Shown in pieces: positions 53,743 through 63,468 of a stretch of DNA of 64,000 nucleotides (positions within the stretch are counted from its first letter, which is position 1; the number at the start of each line of letters is the position of its first letter). The stretch is from the NCBI RefSeq assembly GCF_947503855.1, contig NZ_CANNFF010000002.1, positions 248,001 through 312,000 of the forward strand, given 5' to 3'. The stretch is from an uncultured Polaribacter sp. GTDB taxonomy: Bacteria; Bacteroidota; Bacteroidia; Flavobacteriales; Flavobacteriaceae. The translations under genes were made by a program, and so were the position numbers. The notes beneath the pieces are model-generated. The model saw only the letters and a list, made by a program, of their open reading frames with translations. It was not told the DNA's origin and did not search any database.

Positions 53743-54822
53743 TTGTACGCAATATTAGACATTGAAACTACTGGAGGTAAATTTAACCAAGAAGGCATTA
53801 CCGAAATTGCTATCTATAAATTTGATGGACACGCTGTTGTAGATCAATTTATAAGCTTAATAAATCCTGAAAAGGAAATCCAAAAATTTGTAGTAAAACT
53901 TACAGGTATTAACAATGCTATGTTACGAAACGCCCCCAAGTTTTACGAAGTTGCTAAAAGAATTATAGAAATTACTACAGATTGTACTTTAGTTGCCCAT
54001 AATACTGCTTTTGACTATAGAATTTTAAGTACAGAATTTGAAAGGTTAGGATACGATTTTAACAGAAACACACTTTGTACTGTAGAACTAAGTCAAAAAC
54101 TAATTTTAGAGCAACCCTCTTACAGTTTAGGGAAACTTACAAAAGCATTAGGTATACCAATGACAGAAAGACATAGAGCTTCTGGAGACGCTTTGGCAAC
54201 TGTTCAATTATTTAAGTTACTGTTAGAAAAAGACACACAAAAGTCTATCATACAACAATCTGTAAAATATTACGATAGACGAAAAGAAAAACAAAGATTA
54301 CAAAAGCTAATAGATGCTGTACCAGAAGAATTGGGGCTATTTTACATTCATGATGCAAATGGTAAAGTACTCTATATTGGACGTGGTAAAAATGCAAAAG
54401 CAGAAGTAAATAGATTGTTTTTAAAACAGACCAAAAGAGCTATAAAAATTCAACATAAAGCAAACTCTATCACTTTTGAAAAAACTGGTAACGATTTATT
54501 TACGCGTTTAAAATATTATATAGAATTGGAAACTTTATCGCCAAAATATAATTTAAAAAAGAGGAGAAAACCCAACTTACACCCCTTTAATAACGACAAC
54601 TTTTTAATAATTGATAAAGGAAGAGAAATTGAAGAACATGCCATTATTTTAATAGAAAACAATGAGGTTTTTGGGTATGGTTTTACAAATTTGGCATATC
54701 AAGAAAACAAAGTAGACATTTTAAAAACAATGCTTACACCTATCGAATATAAAGGGTTGGCCAAAACCATTATCAAGAACTATTTAAACAAACATAACGT
54801 CAAAAAAATTGTTAGGCTTTGA
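53743..54822 (+). CDS. DnaQ-type exonuclease with C-terminal GIY-YIG-like (UvrC/Cho-related) domain
   Basis: The N-terminal DEDDh 3'-5' exonuclease is complete: DIETTGG, HNTAFDYRIL and HRASGDALAT. The C-terminal part (about residues 195-285) resembles the GIY-YIG fold of Cho/UvrC (LFYIHDANGKVLYIGRG, LSPKYN), but the catalytic arginine helix is poorly kept. The total of 359 residues is shorter than the usual exonuclease-UvrC fusions. The start is TTG at 53743 because no ATG precedes the YAILDIETTGG start. A repair or proofreading role is inferred. Confidence 0.85.
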   Translation: MYAILDIETTGGKFNQEGITEIAIYKFDGHAVVDQFISLINPEKEIQKFVVKLTGINNAMLRNAPKFYEVAKRIIEITTDCTLVAHNTAFDYRILSTEFERLGYDFNRNTLCTVELSQKLILEQPSYSLGKLTKALGIPMTERHRASGDALATVQLFKLLLEKDTQKSIIQQSVKYYDRRKEKQRLQKLIDAVPEELGLFYIHDANGKVLYIGRGKNAKAEVNRLFLKQTKRAIKIQHKANSITFEKTGNDLFTRLKYYIELETLSPKYNLKKRRKPNLHPFNNDNFLIIDKGREIEEHAIILIENNEVFGYGFTNLAYQENKVDILKTMLTPIEYKGLAKTIIKNYLNKHNVKKIVRL

Positions 54823-54885
54823 GCGATGCAAAATTAGACTTATTAAGAGCCATAACAGCTGCATCCTAAAATATTTTAATTATAC

Positions 54886-54914
54886 AAACCAAGCATTTTT
54901 GCTTGGTTTTTTTA
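54886..54914. terminator. Bidirectional terminator between the exonuclease and LysE genes
   Basis: Stem AAACCAAGC / GCTTGGTTT with a six-base loop and a T run, between convergent genes. Confidence 0.9.
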
Positions 54915-55526
54915 TAATAAAATAAAAATGGCAATCCCAATAAAAACAACAATTTGTATGTATTTTAAATAGTAACTAATATTTGTATTTCCTTTTATAG
55001 TTGACGATATTTTACCAGCAAGTATGGCTATTAAAGCAAATACAATAAAAGAAACCAACATAAATACAAAACCTAAAACATAAAACTGAATTACATTAGA
55101 TAAAGTAGAACTAAATAAAAATCCAGGAAAGAAAGCTAAAAAGAAAATAGATACTTTTGGGTTTAAAACATTCATAATAAACCCCTGTTTAAATAATTGC
55201 TTTGTGGTTTTTGATGGTGTGCTTTCTGAAGGCAAAACTATTTTTCCTTCAGATCTAAAAACTTTGTAAGCTAAATATAATAAGTAGATAGCACCAAATA
55301 TTTTTATCGCATAAAAGATACTTTCAGACTCTTTTATAATTGCAGAAACACCAAAGGCTAATAATGTAGTATGTATCAAACAGCCAGAAATTAAGCCAAA
55401 AACAGTAGCTAAACCATATTTTTTACCATTTACAATACTCTGTGTAAGTACAAAAATATTATCTGGTCCAGGAGAAATTGCCAATAAAAAAGTTGCAAAA
55501 GCAAAAGACAGTAGCGTTTCTATCAT
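54912..55526 (-). CDS. LysE/RhtB-family amino-acid exporter
   Basis: Inner-membrane exporter of 204 residues with six predicted helices. It has the family signature ISPGPDNIFVLTQSIVNGKKYGLATVFGLISG near the N-terminus and the later GFIMNVLNPKVSIFFLAFFPGF. Substrate (lysine, homoserine, threonine or others) cannot be decided. It lies upstream of pyrD on the minus strand with 47 bases between. Confidence 0.92.
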   Translation of the reverse strand: MIETLLSFAFATFLLAISPGPDNIFVLTQSIVNGKKYGLATVFGLISGCLIHTTLLAFGVSAIIKESESIFYAIKIFGAIYLLYLAYKVFRSEGKIVLPSESTPSKTTKQLFKQGFIMNVLNPKVSIFFLAFFPGFLFSSTLSNVIQFYVLGFVFMLVSFIVFALIAILAGKISSTIKGNTNISYYLKYIQIVVFIGIAIFILL

Positions 55527-55573
55527 TAATAATTATATGATTGATCTAAAAAATAAAAAGCTGAGAGATTATT

Positions 55574-56608
55574 TTATAATTTATGTAAAACGGCTTTATT
55601 AATTTTCTTAATCAAACTAGGGCCTTCATAAATAAAACCTGTGTAAACTTGTACTAAATCTGCGCCAGCCTCAATTTTTTCTATAGCATCCTCTGCAGTA
55701 TGTATACCTCCTACTCCAATAATTGGAAATGCTTTGTTAGAGTTTTTAGACAAGTATTGTATTACTTTAGTACTTTGATTTTTTATGGGCTGCCCACTAA
55801 CACCACCATTGCCAATTTGTTGTAAACGTTCTGAAGATGTTTTTAAATTATCTCTAGTTGTAGAAGTGTTTGAAGCTATAACACCATCAATTTTTGTTTC
55901 TGCAACCAAATCAATAATTTCATCTAACTGTGTGTTGTTTAAATCTGGAGCAATCTTTAAAAGTATTGGCTTTTTAATTTTAAAACGATTATTCTGATTC
56001 TGACAAGCTGTAATCAACTCAACTAAATAATCTTTGTCATTTAATTTTGCATGACTACCAACATTTGGACAACTTACATTTAGCACAAAATAATCAACAA
56101 AAGGGTGTAACTCTTTAAAAACTTGTAAATAATCTTCTGTGTAATCTTCTGGTTGGGTAGCTGTATTTTTACCAATATTTCCTCCAATAATAACTTTATG
56201 CTTGTTTTTTTTAAGGTTTTTAATGGCAGCTTCCATTCCATCATTATTAAACCCCATTCTGTTAATAATCCCTTTATCTTTTTTTAATCTAAAAAGTCTT
56301 TTTTTAGGATTACCAACTTGACCTTTTGGGGTAACCGTACCAATTTCTATAAACCCAAAACCAAAATTTGCTAATTCGTTATATAAAACTGCATTTTTAT
56401 CGAAACCAGCAGCTAAACCTACAGGATTTTTAAAAGACAAACCAAATAAATTTTTCTCTAAACGAGGATCATTCATTTGATATATACTTCTAAAAATAGA
56501 AGCTACAAAAGGAATTTTACACAAGATTCTTATTAAAGAAAATGTAAAATAGTGTACTTTTTCTGGATCAAATAAAAATAAAATAGGTCTTATCAGTTGT
56601 TTATACAT
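55574..56608 (-). CDS. pyrD: Dihydroorotate dehydrogenase (quinone), class 2
   Basis: Membrane-associated step of pyrimidine synthesis. The 344-residue enzyme has the N-terminal amphipathic membrane segment, the FMN-barrel motifs [13 protein letters not shown] and [22 protein letters not shown], and NMGFNNDG-type and LNVSCPNV segments with the catalytic serine region. [11 protein letters not shown] and [14 protein letters not shown] bind FMN phosphate. A hairpin separates it from pheT. Confidence 0.97.
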   Translation of the reverse strand: MYKQLIRPILFLFDPEKVHYFTFSLIRILCKIPFVASIFRSIYQMNDPRLEKNLFGLSFKNPVGLAAGFDKNAVLYNELANFGFGFIEIGTVTPKGQVGNPKKRLFRLKKDKGIINRMGFNNDGMEAAIKNLKKNKHKVIIGGNIGKNTATQPEDYTEDYLQVFKELHPFVDYFVLNVSCPNVGSHAKLNDKDYLVELITACQNQNNRFKIKKPILLKIAPDLNNTQLDEIIDLVAETKIDGVIASNTSTTRDNLKTSSERLQQIGNGGVSGQPIKNQSTKVIQYLSKNSNKAFPIIGVGGIHTAEDAIEKIEAGADLVQVYTGFIYEGPSLIKKINKAVLHKL

Positions 56609-56653
56609 AAATGTAATTTATCTGTTATAAAGGTCGAAAATTAATTTCTATCA

Positions 56654-56686
56654 TTAAAAAAAAGCCCCAAATATATTGGAGCTTTT
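56654..56686 (-). terminator. Terminator of pheT
   Basis: Stem TTGGAGCTTTT / AAAAGCCCCAA with one mismatch and a five-base loop, then a T run on the minus strand. Confidence 0.85.
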
Positions 56687-56689
56687 CTG

Positions 56690-59116
56690 TTATCTTAAAA
56701 CAGCATTTAAATTTTTCTCAAAAGTGTGCTGTAATTTTTGCATAATTTTATCTATTTGCTTGTCTGCCAAGGTTTTTGTTTCGTCTTGTAATAAAAAACT
56801 TACTGCATAAGATTTTTTTCCTTCTGGAAGTCTATCACCTTCGTATACATCAAATAAATCTACTTCTTTTAATAATTTTTTTTCTGATTGAAAAGCCAAA
56901 TTATAGATTTCTTTAAACTCAGTGTTAGTATCTAACAATAAGGCTAAATCTCTTTTTACAGTTGGAAATTTTGGTAAACTAACCACTTTAACAGTATTGT
57001 TTCCTGTTATTTTTAAAATAGTATCCCAATTAAAATCAGCAAATAAAACTTCTTGTTTGATACCAAATTCTTTCAATAAAGTGTTTTTTACAACACCAAA
57101 TTCTACCAACTTCATTTTTCCTAAACTTAAGGTAATTCCTTCAGAAAAAACATCTTGTTTGCTAGGTGTTGTTTTAAGATTTTGAATCCCCAATCGTTCT
57201 AAAACTGAGGTAATGACACCTTTAGCATAGAAAAAATCTGAATTACTACCTGCTGTTTTCCAACTATCTACAGTTCTTTTTCCTGTTACAAATAAGCTTA
57301 AATGTTTGTTTTCTTGGTATTTTTCGTTGTATGTATGGTAGGTTTTACCAAACTCATAAAACTTTAATGAGTTGTTTTTTCTGTTGATATTATAAGCAAC
57401 AGATTCTAAACCACTAAAAAGTAAAGACTGCCTTAACACCTTTAAATCGTTACTTAAAGGGTTTAACATAGCTACATTAGCCTCTTCATTTAGTTGTTCA
57501 GACAAATCTATGTAGCTTGATTTTGTTAACGAATTTGCCATGGTTTCATTAAAACCCAAAGCAGATAATTGATTCGCAACAAGGTTTTCAATTTTTGTTT
57601 CTTTTGTAGAATCGAAAGAAATAGAAGTATTTAATTTATGAGAAAATTCGATGTTATTATACCCGTATACTCTTAAAATTTCTTCTATAATATCTGCTTC
57701 ACGTTGAACATCTGTTCTGTAAGACGGTATGGTTAACCCTAAACCTCCTGCAGTTTCGCTATTAATTTTAATTTCTAAGGAAGCTAAAATTTTCTTGATC
57801 GTATCTTTAGGAATTTCTTGACCTATTAATCTGTAAGCGTTCTCATAAGACAGAAAAACCTGAAAATCTTCTACTTTTTCTGGATAAAAATCAGAAATAT
57901 CTGAAGATAATTTACCACCGGCATATTCTTCTATTAACAATGCAGCACGTTTTAATGCATACTTTGTCAAATTAATATCTATACCTCTTTCAAAACGGAA
58001 AGATGCATCTGTATTTAAAGCGTGTCTTTTTGCTGTTTTTCTTACTAAAACCGGATTAAAATAAGCGCTTTCTAAAAATATTGAGTTGGTATGTTCTGTG
58101 ACACCAGATTGTAAACCTCCAAAAACACCGGCAATACAAAGAGGGTTCGATTCAGTATCACAAATCATTATATCTTCTGATGATAATTCTCTTTCTACTT
58201 CATCTAAGGTTGTAAATTTTGTGCCTTCTTTTAAGTTTTTAACTAAAATTTTATTGCCTTTTATTTTTTGTGCATCAAAAGCATGTAAGGGTTGCCCAAG
58301 TTCATGCAAAACATAATTTGTAATATCTACAATATTATTTTTAGGTACAATACCAATGGCTTTTAGTCTATTTTGTATCCATTCAGGAGAATCTTTCACT
58401 TCTATATCTGTAATGGTAATACCACAGTATCTTGGAGTTTGTTCTTTATTTTCTACTTCTACATCAAAACGCAAAGTTCTTTCGTCTACATGAAAATTGC
58501 TAACAGAAGGAGAAATAAGTTCTAAATTAATATCATTTTGCATAAAACCAGCACGCAGGTCTCTGGCTACACCAAAGTGACTCATAGCGTCTGATCTGTT
58601 GGGGGTTAAACCAATTTCGAAAACCTGGTCTGTTTCTATGTTAAAAACTTCTGCCGCTGATGTGCCTGCCTTTAAAGCTTTATCAAGAACCATAATTCCA
58701 TCATGGCTAGAACCTAAACCTAATTCGTCTTCTGCACAAATCATTCCATGGCTTTCTTCTCCTCTTATTTTTCCTTTTTTAATTTTAAAAGGAGCATCTT
58801 TTTCATCATATAAAATAGTACCAATTGTTGCAACTGGTACTTTTTGACCAGCAGCTACATTAGGCGCACCACAAACTATTTGAACAGGATCTCCTTGTCC
58901 TAAATCTATAGTGGTAACTTTTAATCTATCTGCATTTGGATGTTGTACACAAGTTAAAACCTCACCTATTACAATGCCTTTTAGACTTCCTTTGATAGAT
59001 TCTATGGTTTCTATACCTTCTACTTCTAAACCTAAATTAGTTAATAATTCTCCTGTTTTTACAGCATCCCAATCTGTTTGTAAAAACTGCTTTAACCAAT
59101 TGTATGATATTTTCAT
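56690..59116 (-). CDS. pheT: Phenylalanine-tRNA ligase beta subunit
   Basis: It forms the (alpha-beta)2 PheRS with PheS. The 808-residue chain has the N-terminal EMAP-like tRNA-binding domain (GIVIGEVLTCVQHPNADRL), the B3/B4 editing region (SPEWIQNRLKAIGI), B5 and a core with RFERGID. The C-terminal anticodon-binding FDX-ACB domain starts near PTVKRDLALLL. pheS is not adjacent. A TAAATTTG promoter box precedes it at 59142-59149. Confidence 0.97.
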   Translation of the reverse strand: MKISYNWLKQFLQTDWDAVKTGELLTNLGLEVEGIETIESIKGSLKGIVIGEVLTCVQHPNADRLKVTTIDLGQGDPVQIVCGAPNVAAGQKVPVATIGTILYDEKDAPFKIKKGKIRGEESHGMICAEDELGLGSSHDGIMVLDKALKAGTSAAEVFNIETDQVFEIGLTPNRSDAMSHFGVARDLRAGFMQNDINLELISPSVSNFHVDERTLRFDVEVENKEQTPRYCGITITDIEVKDSPEWIQNRLKAIGIVPKNNIVDITNYVLHELGQPLHAFDAQKIKGNKILVKNLKEGTKFTTLDEVERELSSEDIMICDTESNPLCIAGVFGGLQSGVTEHTNSIFLESAYFNPVLVRKTAKRHALNTDASFRFERGIDINLTKYALKRAALLIEEYAGGKLSSDISDFYPEKVEDFQVFLSYENAYRLIGQEIPKDTIKKILASLEIKINSETAGGLGLTIPSYRTDVQREADIIEEILRVYGYNNIEFSHKLNTSISFDSTKETKIENLVANQLSALGFNETMANSLTKSSYIDLSEQLNEEANVAMLNPLSNDLKVLRQSLLFSGLESVAYNINRKNNSLKFYEFGKTYHTYNEKYQENKHLSLFVTGKRTVDSWKTAGSNSDFFYAKGVITSVLERLGIQNLKTTPSKQDVFSEGITLSLGKMKLVEFGVVKNTLLKEFGIKQEVLFADFNWDTILKITGNNTVKVVSLPKFPTVKRDLALLLDTNTEFKEIYNLAFQSEKKLLKEVDLFDVYEGDRLPEGKKSYAVSFLLQDETKTLADKQIDKIMQKLQHTFEKNLNAVLR

Positions 59117-59141
59117 CTTTTTCTTTTGATGTTTTCGATGG

Positions 59142-59149
59142 CAAATTTA
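59142..59149 (-). promoter_or_regulatory. -7 promoter element TAAATTTG for pheT
   Basis: Exact TAnnTTTG match on the minus strand, 25 bases before the pheT start codon. The 240-base gap up to 59356 contains nothing else recognised. Confidence 0.5.
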
Positions 59150-59356
59150 CTGATTTTTATCTTTTTTAAAGACCATTTTACAACATAAAAGATGTTAGTT
59201 TATTCACAATATTATTTAGTGTTAAATATTTATATGAAAAACAATAGATAAGATGTTTTTAAGGCTTTTTATTAGCTTGAGATGCTAATTATCAGTAAAA
59301 TTTTTAAAATAAAAACAACCTTTAAAATGCAGTTATCGTAATAAAAAATTTGGAAA

Positions 59357-59920
59357 CTATTTAGAAAAAGATACTTGGTCTATCTTTTTGTAAAGCATAA
59401 AATACAAGTTGCCAAAAATAGTCCCAGTAATAATTCCTACAAGAATATCTAAAGGAAAATGTACGCCTAAATATATTCTGCTATAAGCAAATAAAGCAGG
59501 AAAAAAGAGTATTAAATATGCGTATTTATATTTTTCTTTTAAAAGTAAGGCAGTATAGACTGCAAAAAAAGTAGATGTTGTTGCATGCCCAGAGATAAAG
59601 CTATAACTTCCTGGAGATATTAAGGTTCTTAATAAACTTTTAATTTCTGGATCATTGTTAGGTCTTAATCTTTGTGTGGCATCTTTAATAAATACTGTAA
59701 ATTGATCTGAAAATGCTACTAACACGACTAAAGAAAGAATTAACAACCCACCTCGTTTCCAACCAAAAGCACTGATAATTAGGTAGAATACAAGAATAAA
59801 TAAAGGCGCCCAATAAAATTGATTCGTTACAGCCAACCAAAAAGGATCCCAATGTTCGTTACCCAAATTATTTAGAAATACGAGTAATTGTTTGTCTTTT
59901 TGTATGAGTGTATCTATCAA
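59357..59920 (-). CDS. PAP2-family membrane phosphatase
   Basis: Integral-membrane acid phosphatase/lipid phosphatase of 187 residues. It shows the PAP2 signatures KDATQRLRPNNDPE (motif 1), SFISGHATTS (motif 2, the SGH histidine) and RIYLGVHFPLDILVG (motif 3). It probably acts on undecaprenyl pyrophosphate or phosphatidate, which sequence cannot resolve. It is the last gene of the nrnA operon, one base after the cyclophilin stop. Confidence 0.93.
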   Translation of the reverse strand: MIDTLIQKDKQLLVFLNNLGNEHWDPFWLAVTNQFYWAPLFILVFYLIISAFGWKRGGLLILSLVVLVAFSDQFTVFIKDATQRLRPNNDPEIKSLLRTLISPGSYSFISGHATTSTFFAVYTALLLKEKYKYAYLILFFPALFAYSRIYLGVHFPLDILVGIITGTIFGNLYFMLYKKIDQVSFSK

Positions 59921-59921
59921 A

Positions 59922-61076
59922 TTACTTACCTACTTTTAAGATTTCTACTTCGAAAACCAAATCTGCTTTTGCAGGAAAAGGACCGTATTTATCCTTACCA
60001 AAACCTATGTAATAAGGTATAAATAATCTTGCTTTTTCACCTTCTCTTAAGGTTAAAACACCTTCTTTAAAACCGGTAATCATTGGTTTTTTTTCATCAT
60101 CTAATTGAAAAACCAAAGGTTGCCCACTATTTTCTGTAGATTGTATTTTTTTACCATCTGCTATGTAAATGGTGTAATTTGCAGTAATTGGTTTGTTGGC
60201 TACTACTTTTTTACCATCAGAAGATTTTAATTTTAAAATACTAAGACCAGAATCTGTTTTAGTTGCTTCGGCTTCCTCCATTTCGGCTAAAAATACTTTC
60301 TTTTGCTCTAAATATTTAGAATATCTTTTTTCTTCTAGCTTTTTTTCTTCTTTTATTTTTGCTTCTTGAGATTTGTTAAAATTGGCTACTTCTCTTTCAA
60401 AAACCTCAGGAGCATCAAAATCTTTGGCAATGCTACCAACTCTAACAATGTTAATGGTATTTATAGTATCTTTTTGTACAATTTTATGAACCACTAACAT
60501 ACTTACAGAATCTATAGCTTTTTGTAGTTTTAAAGAATCTGTATATTTTTCTTGCAACTCTCTTAATTGCAGAGAGTTAACAGTTGTTTTACCAAAAACA
60601 CTGTGTTTACCATCTAAATGAGGTATGGCTCTGTGTGTTATAAAAAATTGGCTGTTATTTGTTTTTGGCCCACCATTAGCCATAGAAAGTACCCCTTTAT
60701 CATCATGCTTAAAAATAAAGTTACCATTTTTATCTTTTGGAAACTCATCACCAAATAAATACCCAGTACTTTTTCTACCACTTGGTGTAAAACCACCTGC
60801 TTGTATTACAAAATTGGGTACTACTCTGTGAAATATAATTCCTTCGTAAAAATTACTTCCTTGTAAAGAATCTGGTAATCTTGTGTGTGAACCTTCAACT
60901 AAAGCTACAAAATTTGCTACTGTTTTTGGAACTTGTTCTGCATGTAATTTTAATAGAATATCTCCTTTGTTTGTTTGTATTTCTGCATACAAACCATCTT
61001 TTAAACCCTTGTACCTTTTTGGAGTACAAGAGCTTAAAAGAAGAATTACTATTAAAAGATAAAAAGGTTTTGTCAT
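59922..61076 (-). CDS. Cyclophilin plus FKBP-like fusion lipoprotein (periplasmic peptidyl-prolyl isomerase)
   Basis: Lipoprotein (LLLSSC lipobox) of 384 residues. A cyclophilin domain (YAEIQTNKGDILLKLHAEQVPKTVANFV, NFYEGIIFHRVVPNFVIQAGG, NNSQFFITHRAIPHLDGKHSVFG) is followed by a charged coil (about 215-265) and an FKBP-like domain (SGQPLVFQLDDE, EKARLFIPYYIGFG). It resembles the cytoplasmic fusion at 34880-35809. Its ATG overlaps the FKBP stop by one base (TAATG). Confidence 0.92.
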   Translation of the reverse strand: MTKPFYLLIVILLLSSCTPKRYKGLKDGLYAEIQTNKGDILLKLHAEQVPKTVANFVALVEGSHTRLPDSLQGSNFYEGIIFHRVVPNFVIQAGGFTPSGRKSTGYLFGDEFPKDKNGNFIFKHDDKGVLSMANGGPKTNNSQFFITHRAIPHLDGKHSVFGKTTVNSLQLRELQEKYTDSLKLQKAIDSVSMLVVHKIVQKDTINTINIVRVGSIAKDFDAPEVFEREVANFNKSQEAKIKEEKKLEEKRYSKYLEQKKVFLAEMEEAEATKTDSGLSILKLKSSDGKKVVANKPITANYTIYIADGKKIQSTENSGQPLVFQLDDEKKPMITGFKEGVLTLREGEKARLFIPYYIGFGKDKYGPFPAKADLVFEVEILKVGK

Positions 61077-61804
61077 TATTTATCTAAAATATCTAAAACT
61101 TCAATTTCAAAAATTAAAGTAGAAAAAGGTTTGATGTCTGCACCTCTTTGTTGAGCACCATATGCTAACTCTTGTGGAATAAAGACTTTATATTTAGAAC
61201 CTTTTTTCATTAATGCTAAAGCTTCATTAAAACCTGGTACAAATATGTTTGCATTAGATTCGTAAGGTTGCTTTCTATCAACAGAACTATCAAAAACTTT
61301 CCCATCTATTGTAGAACCATGATAGTGAATTTTAACTTTGTCTGTTGGTTTTACTAAATCTCCACGACCTTTTTTCATTACAATATATTGCAAACCACTG
61401 TCTGTTGTTTTTACACCTTTTTTTGATTTATTTACTGCTAAAAATTCTTCACCAGCTTTTTTGTTTTCACCAAATTTAGCTTCTGCTTCTTTTGCAGCTT
61501 TTTCTTGAAGCTCTTTTTGCTGAGCCATTTGTTTCTTTTGAAAATATGTGCTAAGAATTTTTTGAATGTCTTTGGTTTCTATTAATAAATTGGTAGAATC
61601 TAACCCATTTCTAATTCCTTGTGCTAAAACATCTTTATTTACTTCGCTAAAACTAGATTTTAACTGCATAGACATACTCATACCTACTGCATAACTTACA
61701 GAGTCTATTTCTGTTTCTAACGATTTTACTTCTTTTACTTGATTACCACAAGAAAATAAAGTTGCTGAAATGGCAACTATTGCTAAATTTTTAATACGCT
61801 TCAT
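61076..61804 (-). CDS. FkpA/Mip-type FKBP lipoprotein
   Basis: Peptidyl-prolyl isomerase and chaperone of 242 residues with lipobox LFSC. It has an N-terminal helical dimerisation domain (SVSYAVGMSMSMQLKSS, helical linker about 95-130) and an FKBP domain (DKVKIHYHGSTIDGKVFDSSVDRKQP, VPGFNEALALMKKGSKYKVFIP). It sits between gldI and the cyclophilin fusion in one operon. Confidence 0.94.
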   Translation of the reverse strand: MKRIKNLAIVAISATLFSCGNQVKEVKSLETEIDSVSYAVGMSMSMQLKSSFSEVNKDVLAQGIRNGLDSTNLLIETKDIQKILSTYFQKKQMAQQKELQEKAAKEAEAKFGENKKAGEEFLAVNKSKKGVKTTDSGLQYIVMKKGRGDLVKPTDKVKIHYHGSTIDGKVFDSSVDRKQPYESNANIFVPGFNEALALMKKGSKYKVFIPQELAYGAQQRGADIKPFSTLIFEIEVLDILDK

Positions 61805-61806
61805 TT

Positions 61807-62349
61807 TTAATTTAATTTATTTATTTTTATTAAGGTTACTGTACTTTTAATGGTTTGTTTAAAGCCAATTTTATTTCCATCTCCAGAAATTCCAAAGGCA
61901 TTGTAAAACGGAATTACAAATGTAATGGTTTCTCCTTCTTTCATCAACTTTATTCCTTTTTGTATACCAGAAATAAAATCTTCTTTATCTATTTTGTAAT
62001 TTTTTAATCCTAAATCTTCTTTACTGTAAATAATATCATCATTTAAAGTTGTTATATCATAACTTAATACTACATCATCACCCTCCTTTGGTGTAAAGGT
62101 ATCTTTTTCAACTTTATCTACATAAGTATACCAAAAACCATTGTTAGAATTTATGTATGTTTTTGTAGAATCTTGTGCAAAGTAATCTACTATCTTTTTG
62201 TTTTCTTCTTGAATTATTTTTTTTGATGCTTCTATATTCGCTTTAAAAATTGTGGCAGAAGGTTTTGGGTTTATAGGCCTTCTAGGTGGTGTTTTTGTAC
62301 AACCTATTATAAAAAAAAATATAAAAACAATGTAAAAACTATGCTTCAT
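61807..62349 (-). CDS. gldI: Gliding-motility lipoprotein GldI (FKBP-type)
   Basis: GldI is an outer-membrane lipoprotein needed for gliding motility and T9SS function in Flavobacteriia. The 180-residue protein has a lipobox (FIIGC), the GldI-like TPPRRPINPKPSATIF start, and a compact FKBP-like domain (DDVVLSYDITTLNDDIIYSKEDLGL, MKEGETITFVIPFYNAFGISG). It overlaps the nrnA stop by 11 bases, which couples translation. Its presence implies a gliding or T9SS-bearing organism. Confidence 0.9.
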   Translation of the reverse strand: MKHSFYIVFIFFFIIGCTKTPPRRPINPKPSATIFKANIEASKKIIQEENKKIVDYFAQDSTKTYINSNNGFWYTYVDKVEKDTFTPKEGDDVVLSYDITTLNDDIIYSKEDLGLKNYKIDKEDFISGIQKGIKLMKEGETITFVIPFYNAFGISGDGNKIGFKQTIKSTVTLIKINKLN

Positions 62350-63367
62350 AAGACGAATTTAGTTCTTCTATATATTTAGGTAACAAACTTTTAAAATTCT
62401 CGGTTACTTCTTCCATGCTTCCATCAAACCTACCTCCAGCAGCATTATCATGACCACCACCATTAAAATAAGTTCTAGCAAATTTATTTACAGAAAACTT
62501 ACCTTTAGATCTAAACGAAATTTTAATAATTTGTTGTTCTGTATCCTCTATAAATATGGCTGCAAAAATAATATCTTTTAAAGAAAGTGCATAATTTACA
62601 ACACCTTCTGTATCTCCTTTTTGAAAATCGAACTTTTTCTTTTCTGCTTCTGTTAAAGTGATAAATGCTGTTTTATATTCTGGTAAAATTTGCAAATTAC
62701 TAAGCGCTTGCCCTAACAAAAGCAATCTACCATACGAATTTGCATCGTATACATTATTATGTATTTTATCGTTTTGAGCACCCTTATCAATTAAATCCGC
62801 AATAATTCTATGTGTTTTACTTGTGGTAGATCTAAATCTAAAAGAACCCGTATCTGTCATAATACCTGTATACAAACATGTAGCAATTGCAGTGTCAATC
62901 AAATCTAAATCGTTGTTCATTTCTATAAATTGATACACCATTTGACAAGTAGAACAAATTTCTGTATCAGAATACATATATTTTACATCATCGGGTTGTT
63001 GATGATGATCTATCATTGCAAAATCGTTCTCATATTTTTCTAAGGAATTTTGCATATCGGTGCCAACTCTATGCAAAGCATTAAAGTCCAGTAGAAAAAT
63101 AATATCAGAATTTTTAATAGCTTTTTGGGCTTGCGAGTTTTGCCAATCGAAACGATAAGTAGCATCTGAACCCGGTAACCAGTGTAAAAAATCTGGATAT
63201 TCGTTAGGTACAACAACAGTTGGTTGATGGCCTTTTTTTGAAAAATAATGAGATAAAGCTAAGGTAGACCCCATGGCATCTCCGTCTGGATTTCTATGGC
63301 CTACAATAACAATATTTCTTGGTTTACTAAGAAATTCTTTTAAGTCTTCAAATCCTTTTAAAATCAT
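62339..63367 (-). CDS. DHH-family phosphoesterase, NrnA-like oligoribonuclease/pAp phosphatase
   Basis: It degrades short RNA oligomers and 3'-phosphoadenosine 5'-phosphate. The 342-residue protein shows HRNPDGDAMGSTLAL, DFNALHRVG, MIDHHQQPD (the DHH box) and the DHHA1-end GGGHDNAAGGRFDG. It is the first gene of a five-gene operon with gldI. The TATCTTCG box (63374-63381) lies just six bases from the start codon. Confidence 0.94.
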   Translation of the reverse strand: MILKGFEDLKEFLSKPRNIVIVGHRNPDGDAMGSTLALSHYFSKKGHQPTVVVPNEYPDFLHWLPGSDATYRFDWQNSQAQKAIKNSDIIFLLDFNALHRVGTDMQNSLEKYENDFAMIDHHQQPDDVKYMYSDTEICSTCQMVYQFIEMNNDLDLIDTAIATCLYTGIMTDTGSFRFRSTTSKTHRIIADLIDKGAQNDKIHNNVYDANSYGRLLLLGQALSNLQILPEYKTAFITLTEAEKKKFDFQKGDTEGVVNYALSLKDIIFAAIFIEDTEQQIIKISFRSKGKFSVNKFARTYFNGGGHDNAAGGRFDGSMEEVTENFKSLLPKYIEELNSSYEA

Positions 63368-63373
63368 AGTTGG

Positions 63374-63381
63374 CGAAGATA
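63374..63381 (-). promoter_or_regulatory. -7-like element TATCTTCG at the nrnA operon start
   Basis: A TAnnTTCG variant on the minus strand six bases before the ATG. The same variant appears before the MATE gene (TATCTTCG) and as TAATTTCG before ndk. Confidence 0.35.
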
Positions 63382-63403
63382 CAATTTAATTAAAAAAATT
63401 GTG

Positions 63404-63411
63404 TAATTTCG
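63404..63411 (+). promoter_or_regulatory. -7-like element TAATTTCG upstream of ndk
   Basis: A TAnnTTCG variant 57 bases before the ndk ATG, divergent from the nrnA promoter. Confidence 0.35.
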
Positions 63412-63468
63412 CGCCGAATTTGTAAGGTAAAATTTTACAAATAAAATAGAAACAAAAAAATCTATACA

